From the NCBI GenBank assembly GCA_035531755.1, contig DATKSK010000054.1:1-64000 (forward strand): a stretch of DNA of 64,000 nt, given 5' to 3'. Positions within the stretch are counted from its first letter, which is position 1. The number at the start of each line of letters is the position of its first letter. This document shows positions 34,897-43,646 of the stretch, one piece after another. The notes below the pieces were generated by a model. It was not told where the DNA came from, made no database searches, and was given only the letters and a program-made list of their open reading frames with translations. This DNA is from Acidimicrobiales bacterium. GTDB lineage: Bacteria; Actinomycetota; Acidimicrobiia; Acidimicrobiales; UBA8190. A program made the translations under genes and the position numbers.

Positions 34897-36078
34897 GGGC
34901 GGCCCGCGGCGCTCCGCCAGGGCGGCACCCACGACCTCGTCCACGCACCCGGCCGGGTCGGCGAGGGACCGGGCCGGGCCACAGCGGTCGGTGAGGCTCA
35001 CGACCTCGACGACCGTCCCTCCAGACGTCGTGCCCCCGGACGTCGTGCCCCCGGACGTCGTGCCCCCGGAAGCCGGGCCCGCGACCGACGGCCCCGACGC
35101 GGCCGAGGAGACGCCCTCGACCCCGCCGGGCCCCACGGCACCCGCCACGACCAGCACGGGCACACCCACCCGGGCGGCCGCCCGCACCACGCCCCCGACC
35201 ACCTTCCCCGACCACGACGACCCGTCGAGCCGGCCCTCCCCCGTCACCACGACGTCGGCGCGGGCGAGGCGCGCCGCCAGCCCCACCGTGTCGGCGACGA
35301 GGTCGAACCCGGGCACGAGCCGCGCCCCGAGGGCCGCCAGGCCCCCGGCCAGCCCACCGGCCGCCCCCGATCCGGGCAGGGCACGTACGTCGACCCCGTA
35401 GCGGTCCCGCAGGGTGCCGGCGAGCGCCTCGAGCCGGTGGCGCAGCTCGACGACCTGGGCCGGGGTGGCGCCTTTCTGGGGACCGAAGCCCTCGGCGGCC
35501 TCCACGAAACGCGCCGCCACGTCGCAGGCCACCACGACCTCGGCGCCGCCGAGACCGCCGGCCTGCTCGATGGCCTCGATCGCCCCCAGGCCCCCGTCGG
35601 TGGTGGCGGAACCGCCCACGCCGATCAGCACGCGCCGGGCGCCGGCCGCCAGCGCCGCCACCACGAGCTCGCCCGTACCGCGGGTGGTCGCCCCCAGGGG
35701 GTCGTTGCCCTCGGCGCCGCCCGCCAGCGGCAGGCCCGAGGCGGCCGCGGACTCGATCACGGCGTCGCCGCCCGCCATCCACCATCGCGCCGTCACCGGC
35801 CGGGCCAGGGGCCCCGTGACGAGGGCCCGGCGCCATTCCCCCGGCCGGCCGAAGCTGCGACCCCGCGGTCGGCCCCCGGTCCGGGCCGTCCCCGGCCCCG
35901 CCGCCAGGACGTCGGCGAAGCCCTCCCCGCCGTCGGAGAGCGGGCACAGGTCGCACCTCCATCCGGCCCGGGCCGCGGCGGCGGCGATGGCCTCGGCGAT
36001 CACCGGGGCGCCGGCGGTGCCCTTGAAGGCGTCGGGGGCGGCCAGCACGCCGGGCGGGGACGACGGTGCTGCGGTCAT
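34882..36078 (-). CDS. Glycerate kinase (GlxK/GarK family)
   Basis: 398 residues, near family length. Key segments: APDAFKGTAGAPVIAEAI at the start, CPLSDGGEGFADVL, IGVGGSATTDGGLGA, PGSGAAGGLAGGLAALGA and VVTGEGRLDGSSWSGKV. It phosphorylates D-glycerate to 2- or 3-phosphoglycerate, a substrate supply for the nearby GpgS or for glyoxylate use. A four-fold SGGTT-type repeat near residue 340, from a 15-base DNA repeat (about 35021-35068), is inserted in a surface loop. Divergent from otsA by 56 bases; its 3' end carries the tetR promoter. Confidence 0.9.
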   Translation of the reverse strand: MTAAPSSPPGVLAAPDAFKGTAGAPVIAEAIAAAAARAGWRCDLCPLSDGGEGFADVLAAGPGTARTGGRPRGRSFGRPGEWRRALVTGPLARPVTARWWMAGGDAVIESAAASGLPLAGGAEGNDPLGATTRGTGELVVAALAAGARRVLIGVGGSATTDGGLGAIEAIEQAGGLGGAEVVVACDVAARFVEAAEGFGPQKGATPAQVVELRHRLEALAGTLRDRYGVDVRALPGSGAAGGLAGGLAALGARLVPGFDLVADTVGLAARLARADVVVTGEGRLDGSSWSGKVVGGVVRAAARVGVPVLVVAGAVGPGGVEGVSSAASGPSVAGPASGGTTSGGTTSGGTTSGGTVVEVVSLTDRCGPARSLADPAGCVDEVVGAALAERRGPPLTIK

Positions 36079-36121
36079 GGCGCCATGGTGGCCCGTCCGG
36101 GTGGGGCCTGTGGGGGAGGGG

Positions 36122-36127
36122 TAGGGT
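36122..36127 (+). promoter_or_regulatory. -10 box TAGGGT for otsA (leaderless start)
   Basis: TAGGGT lies exactly 7 bases before the otsA ATG. A purine-rich GGGGGAGGGG farther upstream is too distant to act as the ribosome site. Confidence 0.5.
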
Positions 36128-36134
36128 CGCCGGT

Positions 36135-37511
36135 ATGGGCGCGGACCTGGTCATCGCCTCCAACCGGGGCCCGCTGTCGTTCTCCTTGGACGGCTCGGGG
36201 CGTCCGGTGCCGTCCGGCTCCGCCGGGGGCCTGGCGGCCGCCCTGCACCCGCAGCTCGAGGGCAGCGGGGCGACGTGGGTGGCGTGCGCCATGTCCGAGG
36301 CCGACCGCTTGGCCACGGCCGAAGGGCTCATGACCGAGCGGGGCCTGCGCCTGGTGACGGTGCAGCCCGACCTCGACACGTACCGGATGGCCTACGACGT
36401 CGTGTCGAACTCCACCCTGTGGTACCTCCACCACCACCTCTTCGACCTGTCGCGCCGGCCGCGCTTCGACCGGCACTGGGCCGGCGCCTGGGAGGCCTAC
36501 CGCCAGCTCAACCGGCTGTTCGCCACGGTGGTCGAGGAGGCCGCCGGCGAGGGCGCCACCGTGCTGGTGCAGGACTACCACCTGAGCCTCCTGCCCAAGC
36601 TGCTGGCCGAGGGGCGGCCCGATCTGCACACCGTGCACTTCACCCACACCCCCTTCGCCGACCCCAGCATGCTGCGCGTCCTGCCCGAGGCCGTGGCCCG
36701 CGAGGTCCTGCAGGGCATGGCGGCCGCGGCCGCCTGTGGCTTCCACACCGAGCGCTGGGAGGCGGCCTACCGGGCGTGCTGCGCCGACATGGGCGTCGAC
36801 GCCCGCCGCACCTTCGTGTCGCCGCTCACCCCCGACCCCGGCAGCCTGTTCGAACGGGCCGCCTCGGCGGAGTGCGTGGCGGCCGGCGAGCGCCTCGAGG
36901 AGCTCCTGCGCGGCCGGCGCCTGGTGCTGCGCGTCGACCGGATCGAGCCCGCCAAGAACCTGCTGCGGGGGTTCTGGGCCTTCGACGAGATGCTGCGCCT
37001 GCGGCCCGAGCTGCGCGGCCAGGTGGTGCTGCTGGCGCTGGCGTACGCGTCGCGCCAGGCGCTGCCGGAGTACCTCGCCTACGGGGCCGAGGTGGAGCAC
37101 ACCGCACGCCACGTCAACGACACGTGGGGCACCGACGACTGGGCGCCCATCATCCTCGACGTGGCCGACGACCCCGGGAGGTCGCTGGCCGCGCTGGTCC
37201 GCTACGACGTGCTCCTGGTGAACCCCCTGCGCGACGGGCTCAACCTGGTGGCCAAGGAGGGCCCGCTCGTGAACACCGCCGACGGGGTGCTCGCCCTGTC
37301 GCGCGAGGCGGGCGCCTTCGCCGAGCTGCACGGCCAGGCGCTCGAGGTCAACCCCTTCGACGTCACCGGCACGGCCGGCACCCTCCTGGAGGCGCTCGAC
37401 ATGCCCGCCGACGAGCGGGCGCGGCGCGCCGAGGGGCTGCGGGCCGTCGTCTCGCAGCGCAAGCCGGGCGACTGGCTGGCGGACCAGCTGTCCTCGGCCC
37501 TCGCCGGCTGA
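36135..37511 (+). CDS. otsA: Trehalose-6-phosphate synthase (GT20)
   Basis: 458 residues. GT20 landmarks: ASNRGPLSF at the N-terminus, the SAGGLAAAL donor loop, WYLHHHLFDL, VLVQDYHLSLLPKLL, HFTHTPFADP, then RVDRIEPAKNLLRGF and LVNPLRDGLNLVAKEGPLVN. It joins UDP- or GDP-glucose to glucose-6-phosphate. The donor loop RIEPAKN differs from the enterobacterial DYTKG form but is common, as I recall, in actinobacterial OtsA. It faces otsB, which follows in convergent orientation 26 bases on, completing trehalose synthesis. Confidence 0.92.
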   Translation: MGADLVIASNRGPLSFSLDGSGRPVPSGSAGGLAAALHPQLEGSGATWVACAMSEADRLATAEGLMTERGLRLVTVQPDLDTYRMAYDVVSNSTLWYLHHHLFDLSRRPRFDRHWAGAWEAYRQLNRLFATVVEEAAGEGATVLVQDYHLSLLPKLLAEGRPDLHTVHFTHTPFADPSMLRVLPEAVAREVLQGMAAAAACGFHTERWEAAYRACCADMGVDARRTFVSPLTPDPGSLFERAASAECVAAGERLEELLRGRRLVLRVDRIEPAKNLLRGFWAFDEMLRLRPELRGQVVLLALAYASRQALPEYLAYGAEVEHTARHVNDTWGTDDWAPIILDVADDPGRSLAALVRYDVLLVNPLRDGLNLVAKEGPLVNTADGVLALSREAGAFAELHGQALEVNPFDVTGTAGTLLEALDMPADERARRAEGLRAVVSQRKPGDWLADQLSSALAG

Positions 37512-37537
37512 CGGGGATCGCACCCCGGCTCCCGGCG

Positions 37538-38365
37538 TCAGCCCGTGGGAGGGCCCGCCGCCCGGGTGGCCAGGGTGGCCAGCAGGGCCAGCGCCTCGGC
37601 GGGCCCGTGGACGACCATGTCGGCGGTGGCCACGAGCTCGGGGGGCGACTCCTCGTCGGCCACCGCCAGCCGCACGCCGCGCGTGCCCGTCGCCGCCAGG
37701 CGGTCGAGGGCGGCGAAGGCCGCCAGGTCGCCGGCGTCGTCGCCGACGAAGCACGCCGCCGCGCACCCGGCGGCGAGGCGCTCCACCACGACCCCCTTGT
37801 CGATGTCGACCGGTGGCCGGAACTCCACGGCCATCCGCCCGGGCTGGAGCCGCAGCCCGGTGCGCTGCGCCCAGTCCCGGGCGAAGGCCCAGGCCCGCTC
37901 GCCCGCGGCCGGCGCCTGGCGCCAGTGCACGGTGACCGACGCCCCCTTGTCCTCGATCCCCACCGCCTCCCCGGCGAACTCGGCCCGGGCCGCGTCCGCC
38001 ACCCGGGCGGCGGCCCCCCGCCACGGCTCGGCCCCGGGGGCGTGGCGGACCTCGCCGTCCTCGAGCCACTCGAGCCCGTAGACGCCGACGAGCCGGACGC
38101 CCCGGCCCGCGCCGGCCAGGCGCTCGGCCAGGAAGGCCACCGGCCGGCCCGACACCACGGCCACCACGGCGAAGCGCTCGGCCAGGGCGGCCAGCACGGC
38201 GGCGGCCTCGGGAAGGGCGACGGCGGTCGCCGGGTCGGCGACGATCGGCGCCAACGTCCCGTCGAAGTCGGTCAGGACGGCGCTCGCCCCCGGCCGTTCG
38301 AGCAGCACCGCCAGCGCCCCCAGCGCGTCGGGGGGGGCGGCGCCGTCGGGCTCGCCTGCTCCCAC
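37538..38365 (-). CDS. otsB: Trehalose-6-phosphate phosphatase
   Basis: 275 residues of the HAD superfamily. Motif I is LTDFDGTLAPI with the nucleophile Asp; motif II is VVSGRPVAFL; motif III/IV is KGVVVERL followed by CFVGDDAGDLAAF. The insertion between them is the OtsB cap. It dephosphorylates trehalose-6-phosphate made by the convergent otsA. It starts with GTG 16 bases after the LytR_C gene, so it belongs to the DUF3263-LytR_C transcription unit rather than to the otsA one. Confidence 0.93.
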   Translation of the reverse strand: MGAGEPDGAAPPDALGALAVLLERPGASAVLTDFDGTLAPIVADPATAVALPEAAAVLAALAERFAVVAVVSGRPVAFLAERLAGAGRGVRLVGVYGLEWLEDGEVRHAPGAEPWRGAAARVADAARAEFAGEAVGIEDKGASVTVHWRQAPAAGERAWAFARDWAQRTGLRLQPGRMAVEFRPPVDIDKGVVVERLAAGCAAACFVGDDAGDLAAFAALDRLAATGTRGVRLAVADEESPPELVATADMVVHGPAEALALLATLATRAAGPPTG

Positions 38366-38381
38366 GGGCGTGCCGCGCCCG

Positions 38382-38978
38382 TCAGCGGGTCGAGGCGCTC
38401 GACGCGGACGAGGTGGAGGCGCCGGGCGCCAGACGGGCGAGGTCGGGCCCGGCGATCACGACCACGGTGGCGCCGGCGGTGCTGGCCACCGGGGCCACGG
38501 CGCTCGACGGCTGCACCACGCCGGCGGACAGGCCCAGCGCGCCGACCACGGTGGTGGCGGCCCGCTGCTCACCGGCGGCCGCGTAGACCTGTGTCGCCGA
38601 CACCCTGGTGGTGGCGTTGGCGGCGGCCAGCGTGCCGAACCCCCGCGTGCGCAGGTAGGTGCCGACCCCCCCGGCCAGCCCGCTGATGCTCGTGCCGTTC
38701 GCCACCAGCACGTGGATGGCCGACGCCCCCGGCAGCACCGTCGGCGCCGCCGTCGTGGTGGTGGTCCGGGCCGTGGTGGTGGTGGTGGCACCGGCCGCGG
38801 TCGTCGTGGTCCCGCCGGCCGGGCTCGTGGGCGTCGACTCGGACGCGCTGGCCACCTGGATCGGGGGGCGCGTCGCCGACGGCATCAGGACGATGCCCAC
38901 CACGACGGCCACGGCGACCACGCCGGCGCCGCGGATCCAGTTCGCCGGGGGCGGGGAGTCGTTCTCCGGCGCGGTCAT
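38382..38978 (-). CDS. LytR C-terminal-domain protein, membrane-anchored
   Basis: 198 residues. One transmembrane helix (about 16-32, GAGVVAVAVVVGIVLMP) with a short cytoplasmic N-terminus, then a Thr-rich extracellular linker and a C-terminal LytR_C domain (IHVLVANGTSISGLAGGVGTYLRTRGF). Such free-standing domains accompany envelope assembly, possibly peptidoglycan-polymer ligation. ATG overlaps the TGA of DUF3263 by 4 bases, giving an operon DUF3263-LytR_C-otsB. Confidence 0.85.
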   Translation of the reverse strand: MTAPENDSPPPANWIRGAGVVAVAVVVGIVLMPSATRPPIQVASASESTPTSPAGGTTTTAAGATTTTTARTTTTTAAPTVLPGASAIHVLVANGTSISGLAGGVGTYLRTRGFGTLAAANATTRVSATQVYAAAGEQRAATTVVGALGLSAGVVQPSSAVAPVASTAGATVVVIAGPDLARLAPGASTSSASSASTR

Positions 38979-39235
38979 CGCCGTGGGTGCTGGTGCTCGG
39001 CCGGGGTCTCGAAGCGGTTGCGCCGTTGGTCGCGCCGGCGACGCTGCAGCCGGCGGACGACGAGGGGCGCATGCTCGAAAGCGCCGGCGGCGTCGACGAG
39101 CTCCGACAGGCGCCGGTAGTACCGCGTGGGCGACATGCCGAGCCGTTCGCGGATGGCGGCGGCCTTGGCACCGGGCCGGGTCCACCACGACTCCTCGAAG
39201 TCGAGGATCTTGCGGTCCTGGTCGGTCAATGCCAT
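38975..39235 (-). CDS. DUF3263 protein
   Basis: 86 residues. MALTDQDRKILDFEESWW begins the DUF3263 domain, followed by GAKAAAIRERLGMSPTRYY, a helix-turn-helix-like segment, and a basic tail (RRLQRRRRDQRRN). A small, actinobacteria-restricted putative DNA-binding protein; Streptomyces homologues lie next to LytR_C genes as here. First gene of its operon. Confidence 0.88.
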   Translation of the reverse strand: MALTDQDRKILDFEESWWTRPGAKAAAIRERLGMSPTRYYRRLSELVDAAGAFEHAPLVVRRLQRRRRDQRRNRFETPAEHQHPRR

Positions 39236-39340
39236 CGCGGGGTCAAGCCTGCCTGCGCACCGCGCGCGAAGCAAGGATCCCCCGCCCTGCACCCCCGTCG
39301 GCGCCGGGTCGCCGAGGGCGGGCGGTAGCGTTGCGCGCAG

Positions 39341-39413
39341 GCCGGTGTGGCGCAGTTGGAAGCGCAGACGACTTGTAATCGTCAGGTCGTGGGTTCGAGT
39401 CCCACCACCGGCT
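39341..39413 (+). tRNA. tRNA-Thr (anticodon UGU)
   Basis: 73 bases. Acceptor arms GCCGGTG/CACCGGC pair fully. D stem GCGC/GCGC encloses AGTTGGAA, anticodon stem GACGA/TCGTC holds loop CTTGTAA with anticodon TGT, and the T arm is GTGGG-TTCGAGT-CCCAC. Discriminator base is T; the CCA end is not encoded. Confidence 0.96.
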
Positions 39414-39441
39414 CGACACGGCCGCCGGGCCGCCGTCACGG

Positions 39442-40209
39442 TCACCGTCGTGCCGCCAGGCGCTCGAGCTGCCGGCGCAGGCGTTCGTGGGTGTGCGGCG
39501 CCGCCCACTCCCGGGCCACCTCGGCGTCGACCGCGGCGGCGTCGCGTCGCATGCGCTGCAGGGCGGGCCGGCGCAGCTGCTCCTTGGCGAGCCGGTAGGC
39601 GGCGGGGGCGATCTCGCCGAGCTCCCCGGCGACGGCGACGGCGCGCTCGAGCAGGGTGTCGGGGGCGTGCACCTCGTGGACCATGCCCACGGCGACGGCG
39701 CCCGCGGCGTCGAACAGCGCACCCGTGAACACGACGTCCTCGGTGCGCGGGCCGCACGCGTGGCGCACGACCTCGATGGCCGACGCCGGGAACGGCACAC
39801 CCACCACGAGCTCGCTCGCCCCGATGCGCGCGCCCTGCGCCATGAGGCGGCGGTCACACGCGCAGGCGACGATGCACCCGCCGGCGACGGCCGCGCCGTT
39901 GACGGCGGCCACGGTCGGCTTGGGGAAGGCGAAGAGCGTCTCGAACACCCGCCTGAGCCCGGCGATGAGGTGCTCGGCGTACGCGGCGCCCCCGTCGAGG
40001 ACGCGCGGCAGGTCGACACCGGCCGAGAAGGCGCGCCCGGCGCCGGTGAGCACGACGGCCCGCACCTCGTCGTCGTTCCCGAGGCTGTCGACGACGGCCT
40101 GCAGCTCGTCGAGCAGTTCGACGTCGACGGCGTTCACCTTGCCGCGCGTGACGGTGACCACCGCCACCGCCCCCACGCGCCCCACCTCGACCACCGACCC
40201 CACCGCCAC
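39442..40209 (-). CDS. Enoyl-CoA hydratase/isomerase family protein
   Basis: 255 residues of crotonase fold from GTG 40209 (AGGGGAG upstream). Oxyanion-hole segments are GAGRAFSAGVDLPRVL and NGAAVAGGCIVACACDRRLMA. The usual catalytic Glu pair is not both present: ASELVVGVPFP has one Glu at the site of the second, whereas the first position (after GGC) is Ile/Ala. It may be an isomerase- or hydrolase-like member. Start of the protein, VGAVAVVTVTRGKVNAVD, matches the typical first strand. Convergent with the tRNA gene and divergent from the DUF929 gene. Confidence 0.85.
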   Translation of the reverse strand: MAVGSVVEVGRVGAVAVVTVTRGKVNAVDVELLDELQAVVDSLGNDDEVRAVVLTGAGRAFSAGVDLPRVLDGGAAYAEHLIAGLRRVFETLFAFPKPTVAAVNGAAVAGGCIVACACDRRLMAQGARIGASELVVGVPFPASAIEVVRHACGPRTEDVVFTGALFDAAGAVAVGMVHEVHAPDTLLERAVAVAGELGEIAPAAYRLAKEQLRRPALQRMRRDAAAVDAEVAREWAAPHTHERLRRQLERLAARR

Positions 40210-40317
40210 CAGGCTCCCCTGCTCGTCCCGCCAGATGATCGCACGACGCGTGGCCCCGGGGCAGCGGTGGGGGTGACCATCGGGCAGGATGGAGGGCCCT
40301 GGGGGCCCGAGGACGGG

Positions 40318-41397
40318 ATGTCGTCGATGGGTGCAGGACACGCCGGACGGGGCACGCCGTCGGAACGGCGAACCGCCCGGCCCGGTGCCGGCGCGGCGCC
40401 GGCGGGACGGCGACCGGCCCGACGGCGGGGCGTCACCGGCTCGCCCCGCCCGGCCTCGCGGACGCCATCGGCCCGGCAGGCGGGCGGCGCGCCGGGACGC
40501 CGAGTGCCGAAGGGGGCGGCGCGCCCGGGGACGCGTCGGGCGCCGGCCCGGACGTCGCCACGGTTCTCGGCATCCACGACGGCCGTCGTCGCCATCGGCG
40601 CGGTCGTGCTGGTGGTGGTCGTGCTGGTGATCGTGAAGGTCTCGGGCCCGAGCACCGCGGTGACGTCGCACGACCACGCGCCGGCGGTGACGCCTGCGTC
40701 GGCCGCCGTGGTGGCCGCGCTGACGGGCATCCCCGTCTCCGAGATGGACGCCGTCGGCCTCCCGCCGTCGGTGACGGCTCCGACCGTGGACTCGAGCCAA
40801 CCGCCGCTCGTGCTCCACGGCAAGCCGGGTGCCATCTACATCGGTGGCGAGTTCTGCCCGAACTGCGCTTCGGAGCGGTGGGCGGTGATCGCCGCCTTCG
40901 CCAAGTTCGGGTCGTTCAGGGGCCTGAAGGAGACGACGTCGTCACCTTGGGACGGAACGCCGTTCGCGACCTTCTCGTTCACGGGTGCCACGTACTCGAG
41001 CACCCTGGTCACCTTCGAGCCGGTGGAGTACGAGGGCAACGACACGAACGGACTCGGGACGCGCAAGGTCATCCACTCGCTCACCACCGTGCAGTCACAG
41101 CTGTGGACGGCGTACTCGGACAGATTCTCCGGCGGCCGGGAAGGATTCCCCTTCGTCGATATCGGCAACCGCGCCTTGGTCATCGGGCGCAGCTACGACC
41201 CCTCCGTGCTGACCGGCCTCAGCCAGAAGGAGATCGCCGCCCGGCTGTCGCACCCGTCCGACCCGGTGACCCAGGGCGTCGTCGGCGCCACCACCTACCT
41301 GACGGCGGCGATCTGCTCGATGACCGGCAGGCAGCCCGCAGCGGTGTGCTCGGCCACGGCCGTCACCGCGGCGGCACAGGCCATGGGCCTGCACTGA
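40318..41397 (+). CDS. DUF929 membrane-anchored thioredoxin-like protein
   Basis: 359 residues. A ~75-residue Arg/Pro-rich cytoplasmic tail is followed by one transmembrane helix (about 86-108, AVVAIGAVVLVVVVLVIVKV) and an extracytoplasmic DUF929 domain. CPNC in YIGGEFCPNCASERWA is a C-x-x-C redox site at the start of a thioredoxin-like fold. Two more Cys (AICSM, VCSAT) near the C-terminus may form a disulfide. It could act in disulfide chemistry of exported proteins. ATG with GAGGACGGG just upstream. The extremely basic N-terminus may contact nucleic acid or acidic lipids. Confidence 0.82.
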   Translation: MSSMGAGHAGRGTPSERRTARPGAGAAPAGRRPARRRGVTGSPRPASRTPSARQAGGAPGRRVPKGAARPGTRRAPARTSPRFSASTTAVVAIGAVVLVVVVLVIVKVSGPSTAVTSHDHAPAVTPASAAVVAALTGIPVSEMDAVGLPPSVTAPTVDSSQPPLVLHGKPGAIYIGGEFCPNCASERWAVIAAFAKFGSFRGLKETTSSPWDGTPFATFSFTGATYSSTLVTFEPVEYEGNDTNGLGTRKVIHSLTTVQSQLWTAYSDRFSGGREGFPFVDIGNRALVIGRSYDPSVLTGLSQKEIAARLSHPSDPVTQGVVGATTYLTAAICSMTGRQPAAVCSATAVTAAAQAMGLH

Positions 41398-41452
41398 CCA
41401 TGCCCCACCGGCGACGGCCGCACCGTGCGGAGGTCGTCGTGTCGTCCCGGCC

Positions 41453-41530
41453 ATCGTCGCGGCCCTCGTCCCGGCCATCGTCGTGGCCATCGTCGTGGCC
41501 ATCGTCGTGGCCCTCGTCGTGGCCCTCGTC
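41453..41530. repeat. 12-base tandem repeat in a 510-base gene-poor gap
   Basis: Units of the type gccatcgtcgtg/gccctcgtcgtg repeat about six times within the gap 41398-41907. One plus-strand frame reads Val/Ala/Ile-rich like a membrane helix, another Arg/His-rich; neither has a normal start, so no gene is called on this repeat. The rest of the gap holds only the 28-codon frame described next. Confidence 0.75.
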
Positions 41531-41618
41531 GTTCACGCGCCCGTCACCGTTCGGACCCCCGGCGTTCACGGAGGCTGCGTACTGTGCAACGACGGCTGCA
41601 CGACGGAAGGAGACCACG

Positions 41619-41705
41619 ATGACGGTCATGCGCACCACGTTCCGGAGAGTCGGGCTCTCGATCGCCATCACCCGCTGGGCGTTGCGGCCGAAGCGCCCAC
41701 TGTGA
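41619..41705 (+). CDS. Possible 28-residue cationic microprotein
   Basis: MTVMRTTFRRVGLSIAITRW followed by ALRPKRPL and TGA. GGAAGGAG lies 6 bases before the ATG, one of the best ribosome sites in the window, and a TACTGT hexamer about 35 bases upstream could be a -10 box. The peptide is strongly basic and could form an amphipathic helix. No similarity is recognised; translation is inferred only from the ribosome site and gene-free context. Confidence 0.4.
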   Translation: MTVMRTTFRRVGLSIAITRWALRPKRPL

Positions 41706-41907
41706 CGGGGCCGCCCGCACAGCAGCGCATCCGCCGGAGCGGTCGATCGGTGCTCCCCGCACCCACCGTCGGCCTCTTCGGCGCGTCCGGGCCCTGGTGG
41801 CGCGTCGGAGGTGCCCGGCCGGCGTGGGCCTGCGCCGTCCAGCCGGAGCGGATCCGGCGTCGGGTGCCGGGGGTCAGGCGTGGCCGTGAAGCGCGGCGAT
41901 CACGAGC

Positions 41908-43149
41908 TCAGGCTTCCGCGACGGCCGTCGGGGTCGGGGGCCGATCTCCACCCCGTCGGCGCGCCAGCTCGAAGCACGCCACCGCGCCGGCGGCCGCGAC
42001 GTTGAGCGCACCCAGGGAACCGAACTGCGGGATGGCGGTGAGCACCGAGCAGCGGCGACGGGTGAGCGCCGCCAGGCCGCGACCCTCCGCCCCCATGACG
42101 AGGGCCACCGGCCCCTCGGCTTCGGCGCCGAGCTCGAACAACGACCGCGGGGCCTCGGCGTCGAGCCCGATGCTCACGACGCCGAGCTCGTCCAGACGGC
42201 GCAGGGCGGTGGGGATCCCGGGGACCACGGCGATCGCCAGGTGCTCGATGGCGCCGGCCGCCACCTTGGCCACCGTGGGCGTCACGTGCGCGGCACGATG
42301 CCGCGGCACCACGACCCCGGTGACGCCGGCACACTCGGCCGAGCGCAGCAACGAGCCGAGATTGTGGGGATCGGTCACGCCGTCGAGCACCAGCAGGAAC
42401 GGTGCGACCCCCCGCCGGGCCCGGCACAACGCATCGAGGTCGGCCTCCTCGAGCGGCTGGGCCCGGGCCAGCACACCCTGCGGCGTGTCGGTCCGTGCCG
42501 CCATGTCGAGCCTGCCGCGGGGGACGAGGACGATGCGGGCGCGCCGGCGCGAGGCGAGCCGCTCGATGTCGTCGATCTGCGGCGACGGGTCCTGGCCCTC
42601 TGCGATCCACACCTCACGCACCGGGCGGCGACCCGCGGCGAGCAGCTCACGCACGGCCTGACGGCCCTCGACCTGTTCGCCGCCGAGCGGGTGGCGGTCA
42701 CCACGCCCCTCGCGCCCGTCGCGTCGGCCACCCGCGTCGCGTCCGATGCGTCTGTCACCGCCGTCGGCCGCTCGTCGTCCGCGCTCGCCGCGGCCGTCGC
42801 CGCGCCCTCGAAGCGTGTCGTCGCGCCGGCCGCGCACCGCCGAGCCACGCCCGGCGTCATCACGACGCGGCGCGCTGCCACGCGTGGCGTGCGGGCCTGA
42901 TCCTCCGAGCGCGCCCGGCCCGCCGCGGGCCCCGGTCCCGCCGCCGCGTGCCCCGGTCCCGCCGCGGCCTGCTGCACCGGTGCGCCCTCCCGCCCCGGCC
43001 CTCCCTCCGGCGCCGCCCTGTCCCCCGGTCCCGGCCCGTCCTCGCCCTGCGGTCCCGGCCCGTCCTGCGGTCGCGCCCCGTCCCCCGGCCCCGCTGCGCC
43101 CGGAGGAAGCGGCCTGTCCACGGGGCCGGCGCGGGGGTGGACTGCTCAT
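41908..43149 (-). CDS. rlmB: 23S rRNA 2'-O-ribose methyltransferase, RlmB/TrmH (SPOUT) family
   Basis: 413 residues. The C-terminal ~250 residues are RlmB: substrate-binding domain EGRQAVRELLAAGRR, then SPOUT motifs LVLDGVTDPHNLGSLLRSAE, VALVMGAEGRGL and GSLGALNVAAAGAVACFE (the deep trefoil knot that binds AdoMet). It should methylate G2251-type 23S rRNA ribose. The first ~150 residues are an Arg/Gly-rich disordered extension, far longer than in E. coli RlmB (243 residues in total). ATG overlaps the ispF stop by 4 bases. The usual actinobacterial neighbour cysS between ispF and rlmB is missing. Confidence 0.92.
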   Translation of the reverse strand: MSSPPPRRPRGQAASSGRSGAGGRGATAGRAGTAGRGRAGTGGQGGAGGRAGAGGRTGAAGRGGTGARGGGTGARGGPGALGGSGPHATRGSAPRRDDAGRGSAVRGRRDDTLRGRGDGRGERGRRAADGGDRRIGRDAGGRRDGREGRGDRHPLGGEQVEGRQAVRELLAAGRRPVREVWIAEGQDPSPQIDDIERLASRRRARIVLVPRGRLDMAARTDTPQGVLARAQPLEEADLDALCRARRGVAPFLLVLDGVTDPHNLGSLLRSAECAGVTGVVVPRHRAAHVTPTVAKVAAGAIEHLAIAVVPGIPTALRRLDELGVVSIGLDAEAPRSLFELGAEAEGPVALVMGAEGRGLAALTRRRCSVLTAIPQFGSLGALNVAAAGAVACFELARRRGGDRPPTPTAVAEA

Positions 43150-43646
43150 GCCCCACCGGCAAGGAGCACGACGGCCAGGCAGGCGATGCCCTCCACCCGG
43201 CCCAAGGCGCCGAGGCCCTCGGCACGCTTGGCCTTTACGCTCACCGGTGCATCCAGCCGCGCTCCGAGGCAGGTGGCCATGCCGTCGGTGTGCTCCGCCA
43301 GCCGGGGGCGCTCGCACACCACCGTGCAGTCGGCGTTGACGAGGTGCCAGCCCTGGTCGTCCACCATCGACGCCACGCGCTCGAGCAGGCCCAGGGAGTC
43401 TGCGCCCGCCCACGCCGGGTCGCTCGCCGGGAAGTGCCTCCCCAGGTCCCCGAGCCCCGCGGCGCCGAGGAGCGCCTCGGCGACGGCGTGGGCCACGACA
43501 TCGGCGTCACTGTGCCCGGCCAGGCCGGCGGCGCCGGGGACGGTGACGCCGCCGAGGACGAGGAGCCGCCCCGGGTCCCCGGAGAAGCGGTGCACGTCGA
43601 ATCCCTGGCCCACCCGGAAGCCCACCGGCCCGGCCCCTGCCGTCAC
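43146..43646 (-). CDS. ispF: 2-C-methyl-D-erythritol 2,4-cyclodiphosphate synthase
   Basis: 166 residues. GQGFDVHRF supplies the zinc ligands Asp and His, GLAGHSDADVVAHAVAEALLGA is the signature, and AKRAEGLGALG is the CDP-binding end. It cyclises CDP-ME 2-phosphate with loss of CMP in the MEP isoprenoid route. GTG overlaps the ispD stop by 4 bases, forming a coupled pair with the preceding step's enzyme. Confidence 0.96.
   Translation of the reverse strand: MTAGAGPVGFRVGQGFDVHRFSGDPGRLLVLGGVTVPGAAGLAGHSDADVVAHAVAEALLGAAGLGDLGRHFPASDPAWAGADSLGLLERVASMVDDQGWHLVNADCTVVCERPRLAEHTDGMATCLGARLDAPVSVKAKRAEGLGALGRVEGIACLAVVLLAGGA

Noticed and set aside
41483-41620. Val/Ala/Ile-rich frame through the 12-base repeat, followed by a Cys/His cluster
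   Set aside because: It resembles a membrane helix only because the repeat unit encodes VVAI; there is no ribosome site and no in-frame start before the repeat.
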